Part shown: positions 55,627 to 63,522 of the stretch, piece after piece
Numbering within the stretch: position 1 is the first letter of the stretch
How the letters are laid out: each line of letters opens with the position of its first letter
Made by a program: the position numbers and the translations under genes
The notes under the pieces: generated by a model
The model's database searches: none
What the model was told of the DNA's origin: nothing
What the model saw: the letters and a program-made list of their open reading frames with translations, nothing else
Assembly: GCA_963830065.1 (NCBI GenBank)
Contig: CAWHLA010000009.1
Location: 124,001 to 188,000, forward strand
Length of the DNA: 64,000 bases
Reading direction: 5' to 3'
From: JACCZR01 sp963830065
GTDB lineage: Bacteria > Actinomycetota > Thermoleophilia > Solirubrobacterales > Thermoleophilaceae

Positions 55627-55994
55627 CTGGCCCGGCGCGACAGGCTGATCGCGAACGCCCAGGAGTACCTGGAGGAAGACGAAGAAGCCGAGCTGACCGT
55701 GAGCGGGCAGTCCGGCGCGCCCAGGGAAAGCTCGGCGGGCTCGGGGCCATGGTCGGGATGGTCCGCCCGCGCCACGTCGTCGTCACCCAGCGCAACCTGT
55801 ACGTGCTCGACGGCAGCATCTGGAGCGCCACGAAGACGACGGGCGTCGTCGCAAAGCACGCCCTCGGGGATGTCGTCGTATCCCAGAGGGCACGTTCGCT
55901 CAAGGTCGACAATGAGACGATCTGGGTCCCCGTCCTCGCCGAGAAGGACGCGAAGGCTGTCGCCGAGCGAGCGGGCCGTCCCTCAGCCGCTTAG
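55627..55994 (+). pseudogene. Small PH-like (bacterial pleckstrin-type) protein, one frameshift as sequenced
   Basis: The first frame, from CTG 55627, reads ARRDRLIANAQEYLEEDEEAELTVSGQSG; near 55713-55720 sense passes to another frame, AQGKLGGLGAMVGMVRPRHVVVTQRNLYVLDGSIW, and ends at 55994. One missing base in the run GGCGCGCCCAGG would join them into 122 residues. The pattern (an RRDRLIANAQ-type opening, then a VVVTxRNLYVL strand pair) resembles small actinobacterial proteins with a PH-like fold. Function unknown. ATG 55749 would give only the C-terminal 81 residues. Confidence 0.55.
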
Positions 55995-56022
55995 CCCCCA
56001 CAGGAGGGATCTACATGGAGGT

Positions 56023-56352
56023 CTAGTGCCGCGGAGCCTTGTCGTGCTTGCTCGACTTGGGACGCTGAGCCTCGGCGCGCTCCGCGGCCCGTTCCTCGGG
56101 CGAGGCATGCTCCGGTCGGTCCTGGTTCCGCCACCGCTTCGCGACCTCGCGCTCGCGCGGCTCCGTTCGATCTGAGCCCCCGGCGTCGTGCGTGGGGTGG
56201 TTGGCACCCGGGGCACCCCCGTGGACATGCCGGTAGGGATGCAAGTTAATGCCGCTGCCCCGGCGGGTGTAGAAGCCGATGACGACCCCAATGAGCGTCA
56301 GGATTATGACGCCGAGGAAGATCCAGGCTCCCCCGGCCACGGCGATGACCAT
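56023..56352 (-). CDS. Small single-pass membrane protein with charged tail
   Basis: 109 residues. One membrane helix (~3-27, AVAGGAWIFLGVIILTLIGVVIGF), then FYTRRGSGINLHPYRHVHGGAPGANHP with several His, and a highly charged C-terminal half rich in Arg, Glu and Lys (EREVAKRWRNQDRPEHASPEERAAERAEAQ in part). The Shine-Dalgarno GGAAGGAG is 7 nt upstream of ATG 56352. No family recognised. The His cluster might bind metal; that is speculation. Confidence 0.65.
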   Translation of the reverse strand: MVIAVAGGAWIFLGVIILTLIGVVIGFYTRRGSGINLHPYRHVHGGAPGANHPTHDAGGSDRTEPREREVAKRWRNQDRPEHASPEERAAERAEAQRPKSSKHDKAPRH

Positions 56353-56505
56353 ACGAGGCTCCTTCCGGTTTGCGGGGACGGTTGTTCCGCCGCCTATCCG
56401 TTCAGGCGAGATTCTCTCACGGACTGTCCAGGCCTAGCCCACGGAACCGAAGGGGGTTATCGGCACCGTCCCAAAACGCGCGGCGTAGCAGGGGCTTCGT
56501 CGAGG

Positions 56506-56578
56506 TAGCTCCGCCTGGATTTGAACCAGGGACCTCACCATTATGAGTGGTGCGCTCTAACCGCTGAGCTACGGAGCC
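56506..56578 (-). tRNA. tRNA-Met (anticodon CAT), elongator type
   Basis: 73 nt on the minus strand. Acceptor GGCTCCG/CGGAGCT (first pair G-U), D arm GCTC/GAGC, anticodon stem CACCA/TGGTG around CTCATAA (anticodon CAT), T arm CCTGG/CCAGG around TTCAAAT, discriminator A. The body resembles actinobacterial elongator tRNA-Met; tRNA-Ile2 (CAT with lysidine) cannot be fully excluded. CCA is not encoded. Confidence 0.9.
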
Positions 56579-56581
56579 GCA

Positions 56582-56604
56582 GGGCCGAGCATAGCCCTCG
56601 GCCC
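56582..56604 (-). terminator. Hairpin between a membrane-protein gene and tRNA-Met
   Basis: GGGCCGAG and CTCGGCCC form a perfect 8-bp stem around a 7-nt loop, just after the stop of the gene at 56621-57001 and 4 nt before the tRNA. There is no T-run, so it may be a processing signal or a Rho-assisted end rather than a classic terminator. Confidence 0.35.
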
Positions 56605-56620
56605 CAGTTCCCTCGGTGGG

Positions 56621-57001
56621 CTATTGGCCCCCGCCGGGGGCATCCTCGGGCAGCCCGGGGATGTCGGGCAGGTCGGGTAGCTGCAGGTCGCTGACCAGCG
56701 AGAGGATCGCCAGGACGGCGACCACGATCAGGATCAGGACGAGCAGGATCCCCACCAGCAGCCCGAGGCCGCAGCCGCCGGCCCTGCGGCCGCTGGACGG
56801 GGCACGCTCCCTGGGCGGAGCGGGCTCCCTCCTGCTGGGCTCCCGGGCGACGGGTTCACGGGGCCGCTGGCTCTGGACGTACGCCAGCCAGTCCGCGTGT
56901 CCCTCGTCGCCGGGCCGCAGCCTGACCATCTCGGTCCCCTCCTCGGCGGGGACCAGGAGGTCGCCGTTCTCCAGCAGCATCGGTTCCGGCCGCGCGCTCA
57001 C
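56621..57001 (-). CDS. Tail-anchored small membrane protein
   Basis: 126 residues. The N-terminal ~45 residues form a small soluble region (MLLENGDLLVPAEEGTEMVRLRPGDEGHADWLAYV), then a Pro/Arg/Glu-rich linker, one long membrane helix (~82-108, GLGLLVGILLVLILIVVAVLAIL) and an acidic Pro-rich end (DLQLPDLPDIPGLPEDAPGGGQ). GTG 57001 lies 6 nt from TACGGT on the minus strand. No family recognised. Confidence 0.6.
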   Translation of the reverse strand: MSARPEPMLLENGDLLVPAEEGTEMVRLRPGDEGHADWLAYVQSQRPREPVAREPSRREPAPPRERAPSSGRRAGGCGLGLLVGILLVLILIVVAVLAILSLVSDLQLPDLPDIPGLPEDAPGGGQ

Positions 57002-57007
57002 GGGGAC

Positions 57008-57049
57008 ACCGTAGCCCGGGCCGGGTCGCCGGCGGGGGCGATCTAGATT
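57008..57049. promoter_or_regulatory. Divergent leaderless-type promoters at 57.0 kb
   Basis: Minus strand TACGGT (57008-57013) is 6 nt before GTG 57001; plus strand TAGATT (57044-57049) is 6 nt before GTG 57056. Neither gene has a Shine-Dalgarno sequence. Confidence 0.5.
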
Positions 57050-57055
57050 TGTCCT

Positions 57056-57940
57056 GTGGCCGATCCCCCGCTGCTTCTGGCTGTGCCCAACGTGAGCGAG
57101 GGTCGCGACCACGAGGTGATCGAGGCGATCGGCGCCGGCTTTGCGCACGCGCAGCTGCTGGATCTCCACGCCGACGCCGACCACCACCGCAGCGTGTTCA
57201 CCCTGGCCGCCCCGCCCGCCGATCTTCCCCGGGAGCTTCTGGGCGGCGCCCGCGAGGCGGTCGCGCGGATCGACCTGCGCGAGCACGCCGGCCTCCACCC
57301 GCGCGTGGGCGCGATGGACGTGATGCCGGTGGTCTACCTCGACGACGCAGATCGGGGCGCCGCCTGCGCCGCCGTCCTCACCGCCGCCAACCTGATCGCC
57401 GACGAGCTCGAGGTCCCGGTGGTGCTCTACGGCGAGCTCGCCACGCGGCCCGAGCATCGCCGCCGGGCGGACCTACGGGCCGGCGGGCACGAGGGACTGG
57501 CCAAGCGACTGGAGAGCGGCGACGTCGTGCCGGACTTCGGGCCGCCCCGGGCCCACCCCAGCGCCGGGGTGATCCTGGCCGCGGCGCGGCCGCCGCTGGT
57601 GGCCTTCAACCTCGACCTCGACAGCGATGACGTGGAGCTCGCTCGCCGAATCGCGGCGGGCATACGCGAGCCGAACGGGGGCCTGGAGGGTGTCCGCGCC
57701 CTCGGGCTGTACCTGCCCGACCGGGGGCGGGCGCAGGTGTCGACCAACGTCGAGGACCATCGCCGCACCCCGCTACGCGAGGTGGTGGAGGCCGTTCGCA
57801 GGCTGGCGCCGGTGGCGGAGGCCGAGCTGGTCGGCCTGGCCCCCGAGGCGGCATTCGAGGGCTTTCCCGCTGACGTTCCGCTGCGCGGCTTCAGCCCCGA
57901 GAGGCACCTCATCGAACAGGTGTTGCGAGGATTGCACTGA
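57056..57940 (+). CDS. Glutamate formiminotransferase-like protein (FTCD N-terminal family)
   Basis: 294 residues. LLAVPNVSEGRDHEVIEAIGAGF is the typical start, followed by DADHHRSVFTLAA with the catalytic His, HAGLHPRVGAMDVMPVVYL and VPVVLYGELATRPEHRRRADLRAGG. The family transfers formimino groups from formiminoglutamate to tetrahydrofolate in histidine breakdown; single-domain members are also found where no histidine catabolism exists. No hut genes are adjacent. GTG start 6 nt after TAGATT. Confidence 0.88.
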   Translation: MADPPLLLAVPNVSEGRDHEVIEAIGAGFAHAQLLDLHADADHHRSVFTLAAPPADLPRELLGGAREAVARIDLREHAGLHPRVGAMDVMPVVYLDDADRGAACAAVLTAANLIADELEVPVVLYGELATRPEHRRRADLRAGGHEGLAKRLESGDVVPDFGPPRAHPSAGVILAAARPPLVAFNLDLDSDDVELARRIAAGIREPNGGLEGVRALGLYLPDRGRAQVSTNVEDHRRTPLREVVEAVRRLAPVAEAELVGLAPEAAFEGFPADVPLRGFSPERHLIEQVLRGLH

Positions 57941-57942
57941 CC

Positions 57943-58296
57943 GTGGCCCAGACGAAGCGAAAGCGCAGGCGCAAACACAAGGGAACCCCGGCCGGGAACG
58001 TGGTCCGGTCCGGCTCCGGCAAGCCGAGCGCCGCCAAGGGCAAGGGGGACTCCAAGGCCGACGCGCGGCAGCGGCGCGAGGACCGCATGAACCGCCTGCC
58101 GACCTGGAAGGGTGCGATCCAGCGGGCGGCGATCGCGGCGGTCATCTTCGGCGTGCTGCTGGCCTCGCCGCTGTTCAGCCGGCCCATCAGCCAGGCGCTC
58201 GTGCTTACCGTGTTCGTTTTCCTGATCTACATCCCGCTGGGCTACGGCACCGACAAGCTCTTCTACAACATGCGCCAGCGACGGAAACGGAAGTAG
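57943..58296 (+). CDS. Small membrane protein with lysine/arginine-rich N-terminus
   Basis: 117 residues. A very basic N-terminal half (KRKRRRKHKGTPAGN ... KADARQRREDRMNRLP), two hydrophobic helices (~60-76 and ~83-101) and a basic tail (MRQRRKRK). Such proteins are common in actinobacteria near translation genes but have no known function. GTG 57943 follows the previous stop by 2 nt; its stop codon is part of the -10 hexamer of the next gene. Confidence 0.65.
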   Translation: MAQTKRKRRRKHKGTPAGNVVRSGSGKPSAAKGKGDSKADARQRREDRMNRLPTWKGAIQRAAIAAVIFGVLLASPLFSRPISQALVLTVFVFLIYIPLGYGTDKLFYNMRQRRKRK

Positions 58297-58299
58297 GCT
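58294..58299 (+). promoter_or_regulatory. Putative -10 element (TAGGCT) for the MBL hydrolase-hisS-aspS operon
   Basis: TAGGCT contains the stop codon of the preceding gene and lies 7 nt before ATG 58307. Confidence 0.45.
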
Positions 58300-58306
58300 C
58301 GGACCT

Positions 58307-58945
58307 ATGGACGTCCGCATGTTCACCGTCGGCCAGGTGGCCGAGAACACGTACATCTTCCGGCGCGACGGCTCCGATCGTGCGCTGATCGTCGACCCCG
58401 GCGACGAGGCCCCGAAGCTGCTCGGCGCGATCGAGGAGCTGGGCGTCACGCTCGAGGGGATCCTCCTCACCCACACCCACTTCGACCACGTCGGCGCGGT
58501 GGCCCCGGTGGCCAAGGCGACCGGCGCCGAGGTATGGGTCCCGAAGATCGAGCGGCCGGTTCTGGCCGACATCATGAGCTTCGTGCCCTGGCCCGGCTTC
58601 GGGCCGTTCGAAAGCTACGACGCCGAGCACGACCTCGAGGGCGGCGAGACGCTCCAGCTGGCCGGCTTGGACATCGAGGTGCTGTTCACGCCGGGCCACA
58701 GCCCGGGCCACGTGACCTTCTCCATCCCCGACGAGGCGGTCGTGTTCTCCGGCGACGTCCTGTTCCAGGGCTCGGTGGGCCGCGTCGACCTGCCCGGCGG
58801 CGACGGGCCGACGCTGATGCGCTCGATCCGCTCTCTGGTCGAGGCCCTGCCCGAGGAGACGACGGTGTACCCCGGTCACATGGGCGTGACCACGCTGGGC
58901 GCCGAGCGGGCCACCAACCCGTTCCTGGCGGAGCTCGCGCGCTGA
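58307..58945 (+). CDS. MBL-fold hydrolase, glyoxalase II-like
   Basis: 212 residues. The metal motif is canonical: LLTHTHFDHVGAV (HxHxDH), then FTPGHSPGHVTFSI, VVFSGDVLFQGSVGRVDLPGG and YPGHMGVTTLG. The layout fits glyoxalase II-like hydrolases that often precede hisS in actinobacteria and related groups. A thioester substrate is likely; not certain. The stop codon overlaps the CTG start of hisS. Confidence 0.9.
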   Translation: MDVRMFTVGQVAENTYIFRRDGSDRALIVDPGDEAPKLLGAIEELGVTLEGILLTHTHFDHVGAVAPVAKATGAEVWVPKIERPVLADIMSFVPWPGFGPFESYDAEHDLEGGETLQLAGLDIEVLFTPGHSPGHVTFSIPDEAVVFSGDVLFQGSVGRVDLPGGDGPTLMRSIRSLVEALPEETTVYPGHMGVTTLGAERATNPFLAELAR

Positions 58946-60153
58946 AGGCCCCTCGGGGCACGTTCGACGTCCTGCCCGAGGACGGTCGCGCACGCCTCGA
59001 CCTGCTCGAGTCCAGCCGCGACCTGTTCAACCGCGCGCTCTACGACTACGTGGAGACGCCGATCTTCGAGGACACCGAGCTGTTCGCACGCGGGGTGGGG
59101 GAGTCCACCGACGTCGTGCAGAAGGAGATGTTCACCTTCGAGGACAAGGCGGGGCGCTCGCTGACCCTGCGCCCGGAGGGCACGGCGGCGATCTGCCGCG
59201 CGTACGTCGAGCACGGCATGCACAAGCGTGCCCAGCCGGTGAAGCTCTGGTACTGGGGCCCGTTCTTCCGCCACGAGGCGCCGCAAGCCGGGCGCTTCCG
59301 CCAGTTCGCGCAGGTGGGCGCCGAGGCCCTGGGCACCGACGAGCCGTCGGTCGACGCCGAGCTGATCCTGCTGCTCTCGGAGCTGGTGGCCGGCTGTCCC
59401 GAGGTGCGGCTGCGGCTGTCCAGCCTGGGCTCCGCCGAGACTCGGCGCGAGTACCGCGCCGAGCTGCGCGACTGGCTGCGCGCGCGCGAGGGGGAGCTCA
59501 CCGAGACGGTTCGCGCTCGCCTGGACCAGAACCCGCTGCGGGCCTTCGACTCCGACGACGAGGGAACCCAAGCGGTGATGACCGAGGCGCCGAAGCTGCT
59601 GGACCGCCTTAACGACGACGACGCCGCCCACTTCGCCGAGGTGAGGGCGCTGTTGGACGACGCCGGAGTCGAGTACGAGGTCGACCCGACGCTGGTCCGC
59701 GGCCTCGACTACTACACCCGCACCGTGTTCGAGGTCGAGAGCGGAGTGCTGGGCGCTCAAGCCGCCCTGGGGGGTGGCGGGCGCTACGACGGCCTGGTCG
59801 AGCTCTTGGGCGGGCCACCCACCCCTGGCGTGGGCTGGGCGGCCGGCATCGAGCGGATCCTGATGGCCCAGAGCCTCGAACCGCGCCCCGCGGTCGCCGA
59901 GGTGTTCGTCGCGGTGGCCAAGCCCGAGCGGGCGCGCGAGGCCTTCGCGCTGGTGCGCGACCTGCGCGCCAGGGGGCGGCTGGCCGAGCTCGACCACACC
60001 ACCCGCTCGCTGAAGGGGCAGCTCAAACAGGCCGACCGCCTCGGCGCCGGGCACACGGTGATCCTGGGTGACACTGTCGAGCTCAAGGACATGCAGAGCG
60101 GAGACCAGCGGGAGTTGGGCGCTGTGCACGAAGTGTTGAGGGAGCTCGGATGA
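58942..60153 (+). CDS. hisS: Histidine--tRNA ligase, CTG start
   Basis: 403 residues. The normal HisRS N-terminus KAPRGTFDVLPEDG begins directly after CTG 58942, and there is no ATG, GTG or TTG nearby in frame, so CTG must be the start; it overlaps the upstream stop as CTGA. Class II motifs are visible: YDYVETPIFEDTELFARGVGE, LRPEGTAAICRAYVEH (motif 2 region), WYWGPFFRHEAPQAGRFRQF, LVRGLDYYTRTVFE (histidine A loop) and GGGGRYDGL, GVGWAAGIERI (motif 3). It charges tRNA-His. The stop overlaps the aspS ATG. Confidence 0.95.
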   Translation: MKAPRGTFDVLPEDGRARLDLLESSRDLFNRALYDYVETPIFEDTELFARGVGESTDVVQKEMFTFEDKAGRSLTLRPEGTAAICRAYVEHGMHKRAQPVKLWYWGPFFRHEAPQAGRFRQFAQVGAEALGTDEPSVDAELILLLSELVAGCPEVRLRLSSLGSAETRREYRAELRDWLRAREGELTETVRARLDQNPLRAFDSDDEGTQAVMTEAPKLLDRLNDDDAAHFAEVRALLDDAGVEYEVDPTLVRGLDYYTRTVFEVESGVLGAQAALGGGGRYDGLVELLGGPPTPGVGWAAGIERILMAQSLEPRPAVAEVFVAVAKPERAREAFALVRDLRARGRLAELDHTTRSLKGQLKQADRLGAGHTVILGDTVELKDMQSGDQRELGAVHEVLRELG

Positions 60154-61913
60154 AGCCGCCCAGGGCCAACGCCTTCCGCGACGCGTGGGCCGGGGACCTG
60201 CGCGCCGACCGGGTCGGCGAGGAGGTGCGCGTGGCGGGCTGGGTCCACCGCCGGCGCGACCACGGCGGGCTGATCTTCATCGATCTGCGCGACCGTACGG
60301 GTCTCCTGCAGCTGGTCTTTCGCCCCGAGGAGCAGCCCGATGCGCACGCTGCGGCCGAGCGACTGCGCGGGGAGCACGTGCTGAGCGCCCGCGGCGAGCT
60401 GGTGCGCCGCGAAGAGGGCACGGTGAACCCGAACCTGCCCACGGGCGAGGTCGAGCTCAACGTGCGCGAGCTGGAAGTGCTCGCCGACTCCGAGACCCCT
60501 CCCTTCGAGATCGTCGAGGACGACCCCGTCGGTGAGGAGCTGCGGCTGCGCTACCGCTACCTCGACCTGCGACGCGAGCACATGCGCGACGCGATCGTCC
60601 TGCGCCACGAGGTCGCGCGGACGATGCGCGAGCGCCTGGGGGACGAAGGCTTCCTCGAGATCGAGACGCCGATGCTCACCCGCTCCACCCCCGAGGGCGC
60701 GCGGGACTTCCTGGTACCCGCCCGGCTGCAGCCGGGCTCCTGGTACGCGCTGCCCCAGTCGCCGCAGCTGTTCAAGCAGCTGCTGATGGTGGGTGGTTTC
60801 GAGCGCTACTTCCAGATCGTCCGCTGCTTTCGCGACGAGGCCTTTCGGGCCGACCGCCAGCCCGAGTTCACCCAGCTCGACGTGGAGATGTCCTTCGTCG
60901 ACGAGGAGGACGTCATGGCGTTGGTCGATCCCCTCCTCCGCGAGGTGCTCGCGGTGGGCGGCATCGAGCTCGAGCTGCCGATCGAGCGAGTCTCCTACGA
61001 CGAGGCGATGCTGCGCTACGGCACCGACCGCCCCGACCGCCGGGTCGGCCACGAGATCGTCGAGCTGACCGAGGCGTTCCGCGGCTCGGAGTTCAAGGTC
61101 TTCGCGAGCGTGATCGACTCGGGCGGCGTCGTCAGGGGGCTGAAGGCGAGCGGCGAGTTCCCGCGCAGCCGGTTCGACGCCCTGACCGAGCAGGCACAGT
61201 CGCTGGGCGCCGGCGGGCTCGTGTGGGGAGTCGTCGAGGAAGGCCGCTCGCTGCGCTCGCCGGTGGCGAAGTTCCTCTCCGAGGACGAGATCAGCCGCGC
61301 GCTCGACGCCCTGGGCGCTGCCGAGGGCGACGTGGTGCTGATCGTGGCCGACCGCGCCGAGGTGGCCGCTCGGGTGCTCGGCGCCCTGCGGCTCGAGGTG
61401 GCCGGGCCGGCGCCCGAGGGAGTGCACGACGTGCTGTGGGTGCTCGACTTCCCGATGTTCGAGTGGGACGACGAGGCGGGCCGCTTCGATCCACTGCACC
61501 ATCCCTTCACTGCGCCCACGGGCGATCTCGACGGCGACCCGGGGAGCTGGCGGAGCCGCGCCTACGACATCGTGCTCGACGGCTGGGAGCTGGGCGGCGG
61601 CTCCATCCGCATCAACACGCCCGAGGTGCAGCAGAAAGTCTTCGACGCGCTGGGCATCGGGCCGGACGAGGCGAGGGAGCGTTTCGGCTTCCTGCTGGAG
61701 GCGCTGCGTTACGGGGCGCCGCCGCACGGCGGCATCGCGTTCGGGCTGGACCGAATCGTGACCCTGCTGGCCGGCCGCGAGTCGATCCGCGACGTGATCG
61801 CCTTCCCCAAGACGGCCAGCGGCAGCGACCCTCTGACCGGCGCTCCGGCACCGGTCGATCCCGAGCAGCTGAAGGAGCTCGGGTTGCGCCCTCAGGGCGG
61901 GCAGAAGCCCTGA
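60150..61913 (+). CDS. aspS: Aspartate--tRNA ligase (possibly non-discriminating)
   Basis: 587 residues. OB-fold anticodon domain with VAGWVHRRRDHGGLIFIDLRD, class II motifs FLEIETPMLTRSTPEGARDFLV, FYQIVRCFRDE-type region (FQIVRCFRDEAFRADRQPEFTQ), a GAD insertion (~280-410), and GIAFGLDRIVTLL. His in GWVHRRRDHGG, rather than Asn, is the form described for AspRS enzymes that also charge tRNA-Asn for later amidation by GatCAB; this is family-based inference. ATGA overlap with hisS. Confidence 0.95.
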   Translation: MKPPRANAFRDAWAGDLRADRVGEEVRVAGWVHRRRDHGGLIFIDLRDRTGLLQLVFRPEEQPDAHAAAERLRGEHVLSARGELVRREEGTVNPNLPTGEVELNVRELEVLADSETPPFEIVEDDPVGEELRLRYRYLDLRREHMRDAIVLRHEVARTMRERLGDEGFLEIETPMLTRSTPEGARDFLVPARLQPGSWYALPQSPQLFKQLLMVGGFERYFQIVRCFRDEAFRADRQPEFTQLDVEMSFVDEEDVMALVDPLLREVLAVGGIELELPIERVSYDEAMLRYGTDRPDRRVGHEIVELTEAFRGSEFKVFASVIDSGGVVRGLKASGEFPRSRFDALTEQAQSLGAGGLVWGVVEEGRSLRSPVAKFLSEDEISRALDALGAAEGDVVLIVADRAEVAARVLGALRLEVAGPAPEGVHDVLWVLDFPMFEWDDEAGRFDPLHHPFTAPTGDLDGDPGSWRSRAYDIVLDGWELGGGSIRINTPEVQQKVFDALGIGPDEARERFGFLLEALRYGAPPHGGIAFGLDRIVTLLAGRESIRDVIAFPKTASGSDPLTGAPAPVDPEQLKELGLRPQGGQKP

Positions 61914-61923
61914 ATCTCGCTGC

Positions 61924-61929
61924 TACGCT
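61924..61929 (+). promoter_or_regulatory. Putative -10 element (TACGCT) of the structured RNA
   Basis: TACGCT lies 7 nt before the first base of the closing helix of the RNA described next. No convincing -35 was found at 17 nt spacing. Confidence 0.35.
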
Positions 61930-61936
61930 CGGCCTC

Positions 61937-62088
61937 GGCCCGAGCTTGTGCGCCAGCCGTCTCTCACACGTTGAGCCAACACCAACGGGATGGGAGTTCG
62001 ACTCGGGGCTCCTTGTGGGGAGTTCCGGAGAACACCCACGCTTGCAGATGCAGGCCCAACTCCCGAACGGCAGCGGCAAGCTGGGGCC
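61937..62088 (+). ncRNA. Structured RNA in the aspS-mnmA gap, candidate 6S RNA
   Basis: The two ends pair: GGCCCGAGCTTG (61937-61948) with CAAGCTGGGGCC (62077-62088), 11 of 12 pairs. Inside, CGC/GCG and GCCGT/ACGGC extend the rod. After a large asymmetric loop, GGGAGTT (61992-61998) pairs with AACTCCC (62058-62064), and the tip holds GTGGG/CCCAC plus GTTC-CGGA-GAAC. A long rod with an open middle is the 6S RNA architecture, and B. subtilis bsrA (6S-1) also follows aspS. Sequence identity with known 6S RNA was not established, so the family call is tentative; a structured transcript is well supported. Confidence 0.5.
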
Positions 62089-62115
62089 TCTGTCAGTCTG
62101 AGGAGCGAGTTTGGC

Positions 62116-63522
62116 GTGAATCTGGCCTATCCCCATTCGGGTGCCGCAGGTGGTTCTTCCTGCGGTGACCTCCTGCGCGTGAGTCTTCACGTGGACGCCG
62201 CGCGGGTGACCTCCGCCGAGATCGAGCTCGAGGGCTGTGGGGCGCTGCGCGCCGCCGCCGACGCGGTCGTCGAGCTCGTCGAGGATGCCCCGCTGCTCGA
62301 CGCCGCTCGCATCACCCCGGCGGACATCGCCGCGGCGGCCGGTGGCCTGACGCGGGCCGGGCGTCACGGAGCAGACCTCGCCGCCGACGCGCTGCACCGC
62401 GCGCTGGGCGCGGCCGTGCGCGACGGCGGACCAACGCTGCCCCCACACCCGGGCCGCGCGGCCGTCGCGCTGAGCGGCGGCGTCGACAGCGCGGTCGCCG
62501 CCCACCTGCTGCGCGAGAGCGGTCGCGACGTGGTGGCGCTGACGCTCGAGTTGTGGGCCGACCCCTCCACCGACGGCGAGCGCTCCTGCTGCTCGCCGAG
62601 CGCCGTGCTCGGCGCGCGCGCCCTGGCGCACTCGATGGGCCTGCCGCACTTCACACTCGACCTGCGCGACGACTTCCGCACCGGCGTTGTCGATCCCTTC
62701 CTGGACGCCCACGCCGCTGGCCGCACCCCCAACCCGTGCGTGCGCTGCAACGGGCAGGTCCGGTTCGACTCGATGCTCCACGCCGCCGAGCGGCTCGGCG
62801 CGGGCGAGCTGGCCACCGGTCACTACGCGCGCGTACGCGAGGACCGCGACGGGCCTCTGCTGTGCGCGGCCCAGAGCGCCGACAAGGACCAGAGCTACAT
62901 GCTCGCCCGCCTGCCCTCGGAGCACCTCGCCCGGCTGACCTTTCCCCTCGGCGAGATGAGCAAGCCGCACGTGCGCGACGTCGCGCGGGAGGCGGCTCTC
63001 CCGGTGGCCGAGAAGCGTGAGAGCCAGGACCTCTGCTTCGTGGCCGGCCTGGGCCCGCGCGGGTTCATCCGCCGCCACGGCGGCCGCCGGCTGGCCGAGC
63101 GCCGCGGCGACATCGTCGACCGCGCGGGGCGCCGTCTCGGCGGGCACGACGGTCAGCACCTGTTCACGGTGGGCCAGCGCCGCGGCCTGGGTGTCGCGGC
63201 CGAGGAGCCGCTGTACGTGCTGTCGAAGGACGCCGCGCACAACCAAGTGGTGGTCGGGCCGCGAGACCAGCTCGGGGCGACGCGCGTGAGCGTGGAGGAC
63301 GTCCGCCTGCACCGGCGCGGCGACCGCGTGAGCGCCGTGAAGCTGCGTTACCGCTCGCGGGCGGTCGGCTGCCGGGTGCAGGGCGATCCCTCGGCCGGAG
63401 ACCACGCCGCGCTCGAGCTGTCACTGGAGCGGCCCGTCGAGGCGGTTGCGCCCGGTCAGGCCGCGGTCCTGCTCGACGGCGACCTGGTCGTCGGCGAGGC
63501 CACGATCACGAGGGCGGCATGA
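62116..63522 (+). CDS. mnmA: tRNA-specific 2-thiouridylase with N-terminal IscU/NifU-like domain
   Basis: 468 residues from GTG 62116. Residues ~1-110 match an IscU/NifU scaffold (AGGSSCGDLLRVSLHVD with Cys16, ELEGCGALRAAADAV with Cys41); the third ligand Cys is Gly in GRHGADLA. From ~115 it is MnmA/TrmU: PP-loop ALSGGVDSAVAAHLL, TPNPCVRCNGQVRF and ESQDLCFVAG (the two catalytic Cys), LATGHYARV, DQSYMLARL. It thiolates U34 of Lys, Glu and Gln tRNAs. The fusion suggests direct delivery of sulphur or a cluster. GAGGAG upstream is a fair ribosome-binding site. Confidence 0.93.
   Translation: MNLAYPHSGAAGGSSCGDLLRVSLHVDAARVTSAEIELEGCGALRAAADAVVELVEDAPLLDAARITPADIAAAAGGLTRAGRHGADLAADALHRALGAAVRDGGPTLPPHPGRAAVALSGGVDSAVAAHLLRESGRDVVALTLELWADPSTDGERSCCSPSAVLGARALAHSMGLPHFTLDLRDDFRTGVVDPFLDAHAAGRTPNPCVRCNGQVRFDSMLHAAERLGAGELATGHYARVREDRDGPLLCAAQSADKDQSYMLARLPSEHLARLTFPLGEMSKPHVRDVAREAALPVAEKRESQDLCFVAGLGPRGFIRRHGGRRLAERRGDIVDRAGRRLGGHDGQHLFTVGQRRGLGVAAEEPLYVLSKDAAHNQVVVGPRDQLGATRVSVEDVRLHRRGDRVSAVKLRYRSRAVGCRVQGDPSAGDHAALELSLERPVEAVAPGQAAVLLDGDLVVGEATITRAA

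Noticed and set aside
61914..62115. T-box, RNase P RNA, SRP RNA or tmRNA in the aspS-mnmA gap
   Set aside because: No GAGGAAAGUC-type RNase P core, SRP apical motif, tRNA-like end or T-box sequence was found, and the RNA follows rather than precedes the synthetase gene.
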